Origin: Candidatus Eiseniibacteriota bacterium
GTDB lineage: Bacteria > Arandabacterota > Arandabacteria > Arandabacterales > Arandabacteraceae
Length of the DNA: 6,764 bases
Assembly: GCA_030622265.1 (NCBI GenBank)
Contig: JAUXGG010000090.1
Span: 1-6,764, forward strand
Direction of reading: 5' to 3'
Position numbers and translations under genes: made by a program. Every line of letters starts with the position of its first letter. Position 1 is the first letter of the stretch. The notes under the pieces were generated by a model. That model searched no databases, was not told the DNA's origin, and saw only the letters and a list, made by a program, of their open reading frames with translations. This document shows, piece by piece, positions 1-5,800 of this stretch.

Positions 1-246
1 AAAGACTCTGAAGAGCACATAGGCAAGGGCAGCGAGGGCAGAGACAAGCAGGAAAACCGCGATGACCTTCAGAAGTGAATTCGGGAGCCCGAGGCCGATA
101 TCCAGGGCGGAGACAAGCAGCCACGATGCGCCAACCACGAGAAGCGACAGGAAAACGGCCGAGAGCACTCCGGTTGTGATGCTGGCAGTCCTCACCCTCC
201 GGAGCTTGCCTTTGATCTCGTCTACCGGCGCCATACCGTTCGGCAT
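1..246 (-). CDS. N-terminal part of a membrane protein, possibly DUF4175-like (runs off left edge)
   Basis: The reading frame is open from an ATG at 246 to the window edge, giving 82 residues that begin MPNGMAPVDEIKGKLRRVRT. A short basic, cytoplasmic-looking N-terminus is followed by two hydrophobic stretches, at about residues 24-46 and 60-81, which read as a pair of membrane helices with a short loop between them. The start is supported by an AGGAG Shine-Dalgarno (253-257, minus strand) six bases upstream of the ATG. The gene lies 38 bases after the DUF4159 gene on the same strand with no promoter or terminator visible between them, so the two are probably co-transcribed. A charged N-terminus followed by a helix pair right behind a DUF4159 gene is what DUF4175-type large membrane proteins show, but the diagnostic part is missing, so the family call is tentative. 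The gene itself is well supported. Confidence 0.72.
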   Translation of the reverse strand, partial: MPNGMAPVDEIKGKLRRVRTASITTGVLSAVFLSLLVVGASWLLVSALDIGLGLPNSLLKVIAVFLLVSALAALAYVLFRVF

Positions 247-252
247 TCGTAA

Positions 253-257
253 CTCCT
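253..257 (-). promoter_or_regulatory. Shine-Dalgarno of the left-edge membrane protein
   Basis: AGGAG on the minus strand with a 6-base spacer to the ATG at 246. It fixes that start and supports translation from the same mRNA as the upstream DUF4159 gene. Confidence 0.75.
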
Positions 258-284
258 GGTCAGAAACTACTGTATGAATGGCCC

Positions 285-977
285 TCAGTGGGTCAGGGCA
301 TATGCCACTATGTTCACGGCCATCTTCCTGGCCGCCTGGCGTTTCTCGGCCGGGTCATTATGCACGTCGGCATCCTCCAGCCCGTCGCCTATATCTGTAT
401 TATACGAATAGAAAACAACGAGCCGCCCGTCATGGACAATCCCATATCCGTGCGGGGGACCGCCGTGGTGCTCGTGGATCTTCGGAAGACCACCCGGGAA
501 GGCGTACACCATGTGATAGATCTCGTGGCCGAAGGGAATCTCCACCAGCTCCTGCTCGGGAAACACCTTTCTGATTTCTTTTCTGAAGTATTCATCCATG
601 CCGTAATTGTCGTCGGCCCAGAGGAACCCGCCCGAGGCCAGATAGAGCCTCAGTCTCGCGGCTTCCTCCTCCGAGAACTTGACCTTCCCGTGGCCCGTGA
701 TATAGGCAAACGGACAAGTGAAGAGAGCTTCATCCATTATCGAGAGGCGCACTTCCTCCTTTGCGGCCCTCACGCCCAGCACATCTTCCGCCCCTTTGAG
801 GAGATTGGGCAGGGACGTGGGATCACTGTACCAGTCGCCTCCTCCGCGGTACTTGAGCCTGGCTATCTTGAATTCACCGGTGCCGGCGCTTACCACGGCG
901 GCCGGAGCAGACCCTGAAAGCATGGATAGAAGCAGGGTTACGGTGATTCTCCGGGCGATTTTGCGGCATGTGTTCAT
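285..977 (-). CDS. Secreted DUF4159 domain protein
   Basis: A 230-residue protein. Residues 1-31 look like a Sec signal peptide: basic MNTCRKIARR, a hydrophobic core, then a small-residue cleavage region. The rest matches the DUF4159 pattern as I know it: a start of the type F-x-I-A-R-L-K-Y-x-G-G-G-D-W-Y (about 36-50), 'PNLL' (57-60), the 'TGHG' motif (94-97), 'YLASGGFLWADDNYG' (112-126), 'FPEQELVEIP' (139-148), 'HEIYH' (151-155) and a closing 'DGRLVVFYSYNTDIGDG' (183-199). The domain has no established biochemical role. It usually sits in envelope-associated clusters with MoxR, DUF58 and BatA/VWA-type genes. The start at 977 is preferred to an in-frame ATG at 1046 for three reasons: it opens a proper signal peptide, it has an AGGA ribosome site six bases upstream, and the longer start would lie upstream of the predicted transcription start. 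It appears to lead the operon that continues into the left-edge membrane gene. The protein is short, about one domain long, whereas many DUF4159 proteins carry extra membrane domains. Confidence 0.9.
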   Translation of the reverse strand: MNTCRKIARRITVTLLLSMLSGSAPAAVVSAGTGEFKIARLKYRGGGDWYSDPTSLPNLLKGAEDVLGVRAAKEEVRLSIMDEALFTCPFAYITGHGKVKFSEEEAARLRLYLASGGFLWADDNYGMDEYFRKEIRKVFPEQELVEIPFGHEIYHMVYAFPGGLPKIHEHHGGPPHGYGIVHDGRLVVFYSYNTDIGDGLEDADVHNDPAEKRQAARKMAVNIVAYALTH

Positions 978-983
978 CTTAGT

Positions 984-987
984 TCCT
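984..987 (-). promoter_or_regulatory. Shine-Dalgarno that sets the DUF4159 start
   Basis: AGGA on the minus strand, six bases before the ATG at 977. It favours the 230-residue start over the upstream in-frame ATG at 1046. Confidence 0.6.
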
Positions 988-1029
988 AGAGATAAAAGAA
1001 CCCTGCAATTTGGGGTTAAACCTATTTCA

Positions 1030-1058
1030 ATATAACTTCGCCTCAAACACTAAGTCAA
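1030..1058 (-). promoter_or_regulatory. Sigma-70-type promoter of the DUF4159 operon
   Basis: On the minus strand a -35 box TTGACT (1058-1053) and a -10 box TTATAT (1035-1030) are separated by exactly 17 bases. Each is one or two mismatches from consensus. The predicted transcription start is near 1023, leaving a leader of about 45 bases before the ATG at 977. The block is clearly more AT-rich than its surroundings. This is the best promoter in the window and makes the DUF4159 gene the first of its operon, independent of the zinc-finger gene upstream. Confidence 0.72.
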
Positions 1059-1100
1059 CCAAGGCGGATTCTATCTAATTGCGGAACCGCTCGGTTTCGC

Positions 1101-1193
1101 CGCAGGTCGCCGGGATGGCGCGCAAGTCGCGGGGATGGCGCGCAGGTCCCGGGGATGGCGCGCAGATCGCGGGGATACCGCGCAATTGGGCGG
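1101..1193. repeat. 20-bp tandem repeat array, four copies plus a degenerate fifth
   Basis: Four head-to-tail 20-mers start at 1101, 1121, 1141 and 1161. A typical copy is CGCAAGTCGCGGGGATGGCG. Copies 1, 2 and 3 differ from neighbours at two positions each, copy 4 at four, and a decayed partial copy follows from 1181. GGGAT is kept in all four. The period is not a multiple of three and the array lies between genes, so it is not coding. It lies 43-123 bases upstream of the -35 box of the DUF4159 promoter and just downstream of the zinc-finger gene. A 20-bp period is close to two helical turns, so all copies would face the same side of the DNA. There are no spacers, so it is not a CRISPR array. 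Its function is unknown. Confidence 0.9.
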
Positions 1194-1222
1194 GCGTCTG
1201 GCTGGACGGCTGCAGCTATGCC

Positions 1223-1471
1223 TCAAAAAAGTCCATCGTCGTCATCGGTATCCAGCATGTCCATCAACTCGAGATCGATGAGATCTTCGGACTCCAGAGT
1301 CTCCTGGGCATGGACCGCTTCGGCATTCTCGTGCTCGGTCTCGCCCGCCGCATAGCAGTTGTCGCAGTATATGTGGCCCCCGTCCTCGACCTGGCATTGT
1401 CTGCACAGGCTGAGCCCGCAGGCTGAGCATATCGCCGTGGCTTTGGTCCCAGGATGAAAATGACATTTCAC
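1223..1471 (-). CDS. Small B-box-type zinc-finger protein with acidic C-terminus
   Basis: An 82-residue protein that starts at a GTG and reads MKCHFHPGTKATAICSACG. Likely zinc ligands are C3, H6, C15, C18, C23, C26, H33, C36 and C39, in the C-x2-H...C-x2-C-x4-C-x2-C...C-x2-C order of B-box fingers, enough for two zinc sites. After residue 40 the protein is a low-complexity acidic tail rich in Glu and Asp, ending DTDDDDGLF. Bacterial B-box domains of this 'CxxHPxxxAxxxCxxCG' type often sit at the N-terminus of membrane or peptidase proteins; here the finger stands alone without a membrane helix. An alternative GTG at 1480 (three more residues) lies only two bases from the GGAGG site. The 1471 start has a usable spacing and gives the usual family N-terminus. 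An in-frame stop lies seven codons above 1480, so no longer form exists. A partner-binding or chaperone-like role is possible but not shown. Confidence 0.78.
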   Translation of the reverse strand: MKCHFHPGTKATAICSACGLSLCRQCQVEDGGHIYCDNCYAAGETEHENAEAVHAQETLESEDLIDLELMDMLDTDDDDGLF

Positions 1472-1482
1472 GGAAACCACCC

Positions 1483-1487
1483 CCTCC
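1483..1487 (-). promoter_or_regulatory. Shine-Dalgarno of the zinc-finger gene
   Basis: GGAGG on the minus strand, followed by a G-run and TG that can extend pairing with the 16S tail down to 1478. Counted from GGAGG, the GTG at 1471 is 11 bases away and the GTG at 1480 only 2. The extended pairing leaves 6 bases to 1471, which favours that start. Confidence 0.55.
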
Positions 1488-1530
1488 GGAGACAGGGTTC
1501 AAGACCGGATACAGCCTGTTTCCAAACCCA

Positions 1531-1557
1531 ATTAATACCAAGAAACTGACTTGTCAA
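1531..1557 (-). promoter_or_regulatory. Candidate promoter of the zinc-finger gene
   Basis: A perfect -35 TTGACA (1557-1552) on the minus strand is followed by an AT-rich block containing TGGTATTAAT (1540-1531). Read as -10 ATTAAT the spacer is 15 bases. Read as an extended -10 (TG-n-TATTAA) the spacer is 14. Both are shorter than ideal. The expected leader is roughly 50 bases to the start codon at 1471. Confidence 0.45.
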
Positions 1558-1576
1558 GCGGAATATTGAGCCCACC

Positions 1577-1632
1577 GCCGGAAGCGCCGGCTGGATTTCT
1601 TAAGGGGCCCGGCCCGGGGCGCAGGCCCGGGC
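1577..1632. other. GC-rich inverted repeats in the divergent intergenic region
   Basis: Two hairpin-forming segments lie between the divergent genes: GCCGG/CCGGC (1577-1581 with 1587-1591, 5-base loop) and GCCCGGG/CCCGGGC (1612-1618 with 1626-1632, 7-base loop). Neither is followed by a clean T-run on either strand, so they are not convincing intrinsic terminators. They could be operator-like palindromes or transcript structures, or chance in GC-rich DNA. Confidence 0.35.
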
Positions 1633-1648
1633 ATCGAGAGCCCCGTGG

Positions 1649-1682
1649 TTGACATCCGGGCGTCCCTTGTTTACGTTATTAT
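1649..1682 (+). promoter_or_regulatory. Candidate promoter of the thioredoxin-fold gene, placing transcription start at or near the ATG
   Basis: TTGACA at 1649-1654 is followed by two possible -10 boxes. TACGTT (1672-1677) has an ideal 17-base spacer but a weak sequence. TATTAT (1677-1682) matches consensus at five of six positions but has a 22-base spacer. The first predicts transcription from about 1684, the second from exactly A1689, the first base of the start codon. Either way the leader would be 0-5 bases. Confidence 0.5.
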
Positions 1683-1688
1683 TAGCCT

Positions 1689-2768
1689 ATGAAAACCACT
1701 TACACTCACTTCTCGCGAGCCAGGAACCGGGGGCTTCTGTTCCTGGGCCTTATCCTGCTCCTGTGGTCCCGGCCAGGTCTTGGCGGGCCTCAGAGCGCCC
1801 CGGATTTCACCCTGGATCAGTGCCTGTTGGCAGACACCTTGAGCCTGTCCGGCCTGCTCGGCCATCCGGCCGTGCTTTTCTTCTTCGATGGCGGAAACAG
1901 GACCTCTCAGCTGGCTTATCGCTATGTCAGGAACTGGCAGGCCAAGTACCGGGCGGACAATCTGGCGGTGGTCGGTTTTCACTGCCCGGAGTTCAAGCCT
2001 CTCAAGACTTATGGCAATGCTGCCTCGGCCGTGTCCGCCGCCGATCTTAAGATCCCGGTCGGAATGGACTTCGACAACAAGGTGCGCATGAAGTACGCCA
2101 TTGAGGTCTTGCCGGCATTCGTTCTCCTTGATCCCGACGGCAAGATCATCTTTCAGACATCCGATCCCGCCGAATTCAGGATGCTCGAGGAACGGATCCA
2201 GACCCTCCTCAGGAAGATCAAACCGGGCACCGTACTTCCATTCCTCTTCAAACCCGCGGGGGGCGCAGAGGGAGAGGCCGCGGGAAAGATAAAGCCCACC
2301 CCCAAGATAAGATTCGGCCTGGCCTCGGGATCCATAGTCGGTGCCGACTCCTCAGGCCTTGACCAATTCAAGATCTACACCGACTCCCGCGGGCGGGAAC
2401 GCGGAAAGGTTTACCTGAGTGGCAGATGGGAAGTGAAGAACGACGCCCTTCATTATAGTGAGAGCGAGGAATCCTACCTGCGGATAATCTATTCGGGCAA
2501 GGATGTCTGGCTGCTTCCCGAGCCACTGGGCGCCGATCCGGTCAAGGTGGTGATCAAGCAGGACAGGTCATACCTTCCCCCGGAACTCTGGGGGAGCGAC
2601 GTAAGGGCCGGCGTGGAAGATGCATATCCCTTCATAATGATGTGGAATGGCATTCCGAAACACATTGTGAGCAATGCCAAGTTCGGAACTCACGAACTTC
2701 GGCTCATCCCGGTCGAGGGAGAGGTGATCTTCTACTATATCCACTTTGAGGGGAACCCTGACCGGTAA
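1689..2768 (+). CDS. Exported cysteine-less thioredoxin-fold protein with DipZ-like C-terminal domain
   Basis: A 359-residue protein. Residues 1-33 look like a signal peptide (basic start, core LLFLGLILLLW, small residues GLGG; no lipobox Cys). Residues about 36-178 resemble the TlpA/DipZ thioredoxin-like fold: 'APDF' (37-40), 'AVLFFF' (61-66), 'RNWQAKY' (81-87), 'VVGFHCPEF' (94-102, compare the usual V-I-G-V-H-S-P-E-F), and a cis-proline region 'VLPAFVLLDPDGKI' (140-153). At the place of the redox CxxC the sequence reads GNRTS (69-73), so both catalytic cysteines are absent. Only C45 and C99 remain. A linker leads to residues 203-354, whose 'TPKIRFG', 'LSGRWEV' and terminal 'HELRLIPVEGEVIFYYIHF' resemble the DipZ C-terminal domain. 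The CcdA-like membrane half of DipZ is missing. The protein probably acts in the periplasm or outside the cell in binding rather than thiol exchange (inference). No Shine-Dalgarno precedes the ATG, and a TAG two codons upstream excludes a longer start. The gene is divergent from the zinc-finger gene and convergent with the kinase, so it stands alone. Confidence 0.88.
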   Translation: MKTTYTHFSRARNRGLLFLGLILLLWSRPGLGGPQSAPDFTLDQCLLADTLSLSGLLGHPAVLFFFDGGNRTSQLAYRYVRNWQAKYRADNLAVVGFHCPEFKPLKTYGNAASAVSAADLKIPVGMDFDNKVRMKYAIEVLPAFVLLDPDGKIIFQTSDPAEFRMLEERIQTLLRKIKPGTVLPFLFKPAGGAEGEAAGKIKPTPKIRFGLASGSIVGADSSGLDQFKIYTDSRGRERGKVYLSGRWEVKNDALHYSESEESYLRIIYSGKDVWLLPEPLGADPVKVVIKQDRSYLPPELWGSDVRAGVEDAYPFIMMWNGIPKHIVSNAKFGTHELRLIPVEGEVIFYYIHFEGNPDR

Positions 2769-2771
2769 TCT

Positions 2772-2839
2772 GCGCCGTCTGCAAAACCCGCATCTGGAAT
2801 AGATCACCTTAAGGAACGCGCTATTGCTTGGGACGGCGC
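2772..2839. other. Convergent gene junction with a widely spaced 8-bp inverted repeat
   Basis: The plus-strand gene stops at 2768 and the minus-strand kinase stops at 2821, leaving 52 bases. GCGCCGTC (2772-2779) is the exact reverse complement of GACGGCGC (2832-2839), the latter lying inside the last codons of the kinase. No compact hairpin with a T-run is seen, so no intrinsic terminator can be called for either gene. The long spacing makes chance a fair explanation. Confidence 0.3.
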
Positions 2840-5800
2840 TCCTGTCCCTGGCTCCGGTGTATAAAACTAACGGACTTGCGCTCCCCGGGCCTTCGACCCC
2901 CAGGTCTACGGCCGGCAGTTTTGCGGGCATCTCCCTGGCGACTTCCTCCCCGGCGACGGGCGGGCCTGGAACGGGCGGGCCTGGAACCGGAAGGCCTGGA
3001 ACCGGAAGGTCTGGCCGCAACCGGGAATCTCACGCGGACACAGGTTCCCTTGCCCTCGGTGCTCTCGATCAGGAGCGCGCCGCCGTAGGCATCCATGACT
3101 CCCCGGCAGATAGCAAGGCCAAGGCCCGTGCCATGGCTCTTGGTCGAGAAGTTGGGCTCGAAGAGCTTCCCGGCGTTCCCTCTGGATATGCCGGTACCGG
3201 TATCGGTGAAGCTCACCTCGACAAACTCTCTGGCTGGCTTGCCCGGGCTCTCGCTGCTGCTCACCAGAACATCATAGCCGGGCTTTCGCCTTCGCGGACG
3301 GTCCTTGAGCGACCTGACCTCGAGGGTGCCCCCATCCGGCATGGCCTGCACGGCATTCTCGATCACGTTCAGGAAGACCCGCTTGACCTCGTCCGGGTCC
3401 ACCATCAGTTCGGGTATGGCCGGATCAAGAACCTTGATGATCTCAACCGAACCCGCGATGGTGCGCTCATACTGCCCGATGCTGTCCTCGAGGATGACAT
3501 TCAGGCTGGACTTCTTCAGCTCGCGGGCCGGCATTCTCGAGAACTGCGAGAACTCGACCGCTATGCGCCTCAAGGATTCAATCTGCTCGACGATGGTGGC
3601 GACACTCTCCTCAAGAACGCTGCCGAAATCATCGGCGCCGTCCCTGTGCGCCTGAAGCACATGCTGGGCGGAGAGCTTCATCGGCGTCAGGGGGTTCTTG
3701 ATCTCGTGGGCAACCTGCCGCGCCATTTCGCTCCAGGCGACGAGCTTCTTTGACCGGATCAGCTCGGTAACATCCTCGAAGACAATCACCTTTCCCATCT
3801 CCTTTGACCTGGGACCCTTAACGGCGGTCGCCGCCGCGCGGAGTGTTACCTCCTCTCCGCTCTTCTGGGAAAGCACCACTTCTTTCCTGGCGATGCTCCT
3901 GTCACCCTTCACTTCCGCCAGGACCGCGCCGAGGTTCGATGCGCCGATCCGGCGGAGCACCTTGTTGACATCACGGCCCCTGGCGTGTCTTGCCCTTATT
4001 CCCAGCAGCTTCTCCGCAGCGCTATTGAAGGTGTCTATCCGGCTGCGCGAATCGGTCGATATGATACCCGCGCCGACATTGCCGATGATGGTCTCAATGT
4101 ATCTCTTTCTCTCGCTCAGCGTATTGCGGCTCCTGGCAAGGGCCGCGGTCATCTTGTTGAACGACGTGACCAGGTCCCCGATCTCGTCATCCCGCGACTT
4201 GGGGATAGTGAAGCTCAAGTCCCCCGAGCCGATCTTGAGCGTGCCCTGAATCAGGTCGTGTATGGGGTCGGAGATTCTCCGGGCCAGCATCAGGCCGAAG
4301 ATGAAGATAGCGCCGATTACTATCACCAGGAGATAGGAGATCGCCGCGGACGTCGCCTCCATTCCTCTTCCGACATCGTCCTGCCTGAAGAGGACCGGCA
4401 CCGACATCGCACCGACCGTGTTACCGTCTGCGTCCCGCAGGGGAGAGTAGCCTATCACGAGATCCACATCACCCAGCCGCTCCCTCGTGAAGTGGAGCTC
4501 CCTCCCGCTCACGAAGCACTCTATGAAGGCGGAGGATGCGATCACGCTGGGCACGAGTTCGGAGACATAAAGATCCTGCCGGCTCGACGCGGCCACGACG
4601 GGATTACCGTAAAAATTGAGATCCCTGCCCAGGTCGGATGAGATCTGGCGTGCCAGGGCATTGTCCAGCCTCCGTGAGACGAATGCACATCCTGTGATCA
4701 CCTCAGGAGAGATCTCGTCCCTGAGCGGTACTGCGGCCTTGGCGACCAGGTGTTGATCGGCTGAGTAGAAGTTATACGATCTGCCTTCCTTAAGAACCGA
4801 CTCGAGCACTTCGGCCGGCAGCCGGGGATCGCCGAAGGTGGCAAGGGTGTCGCCTTTAGAGTCGATAACGGCAGAAGAGATGTCATAGCCCAGAAACTTG
4901 AGATCGTGGGTCACCATCTGCCCCAGCAGTGACGGCTCGGCCTCCAGGGCATCGAGCAGGATGGGGTTCCGGGCCAGCCGGATAGCTTCTCCGAACACAT
5001 GCCGGTCGAGCGCGAGTCTCGACAGGTTGAGACTCTCGGCCGCCCGGGACTCTACTATCTCACGCAGCCTCGCACGCAGGAACCGGCTGCTCGCGGTCCC
5101 CAGGATAAGGGTAGGCACGATGGCGATAAGCACGAATGCGGCCGCCAGTTTGGTGGCGAAGTCCCACCTCAGCCGTCCCTCCGGCCTGCCCTTCATTCGC
5201 CTCACGATGGCCCTCAGGGCCTTTATGAACCAGGCGATGAGGATAACCAGGAAGGCCGCCGGGAGGTTTCCGACGGTGATCCCCATCAGTCGTATCGCCC
5301 GGTCACTGACAGAAGGAAGAGCGAAGCTCAGGAGCAGGGCTTCCTGCTCTCCGCTGTACGGTACAAAGTAGGATGCATGGACGCCGCCGCCTATCTCGTG
5401 CTCCAGCCAGGCGGGCTCCTTAAGGCTCTCCAGTCCTCTGATTTGCTTTCCAACCTCGAACCCCCTGCTGGTAGTGCTCAAGATCTTGCCCCCGGAGACC
5501 CTGCTGGCGAAGTAGGAGCCCGCAGGAACTCCCGGGCTCGCGACGTCAGGCCCGATCGCGTCGAACACGGAGTATGCCTGTGTCGCGATCGCCGCGATAT
5601 CCCTTGAGGCATAGGGTATGGAGACCATGACGCTTCCCGAATAGTCTCCGCCCCTGAAGAAAGGCGCGACTCCAACATAGAGGTTAACCTCCCGTCCACC
5701 CGAAGTACCCCTCATCACCGAGGTCAGGGGCCGGCCGACGAACCTGGCCTCTCTTAAGAGGGCCTCCATGTCGGAGAGATCACCGATATCCTGCAGGGAG

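Noticed and set aside
288..917. Plus-strand open frame of about 209 codons opposite the DUF4159 gene
   Set aside because: It is a mirror of a convincing secreted DUF4159 gene and has no recognisable domain of its own.
978..1046. Longer N-terminus for the DUF4159 protein starting at 1046
   Set aside because: It would hide the signal peptide behind 23 residues, has no good ribosome site, and begins upstream of the predicted transcription start of the 1030-1058 promoter.
1101..1193. CRISPR array
   Set aside because: The 20-bp units are directly adjacent with no unique spacers, and there are no cas genes.
1225..1230. T-run at the end of the zinc-finger gene as an intrinsic terminator
   Set aside because: The six Ts (minus strand) are the CTT-TTT codons just before the TGA stop, and no stable hairpin precedes them.
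1392..1405. Sigma-54 -24/-12 promoter, suggested by TGGCATTGTCTGCA and the NtrY-like kinase nearby
   Set aside because: The GG and GC pairs are 8 bases apart rather than the required 10, and the site is inside the zinc-finger coding region.
1649..2050. Plus-strand open frame overlapping the start of the thioredoxin-fold gene in another frame
   Set aside because: The frame starting at 1689 has a signal peptide and family motifs; the overlapping one is low-complexity Pro/Arg/Ser-rich with no motif.
2824..3753. Long plus-strand open frame (about 309 codons) opposite the kinase C-terminal domains
   Set aside because: It is the antisense shadow of a strongly conserved kinase domain in GC-rich DNA. 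Its translation shows no family signature and no ribosome site is seen. The same holds for the plus-strand frames at 3698-4249, 3985-4641 and 4999-5607.
4347..4350. Possible separate gene boundary inside the kinase, between the sensor part and the HAMP-PAS-kinase part
   Set aside because: The frame is continuous from the window edge to 2821 with no stop or frameshift, and domains follow in the normal order.
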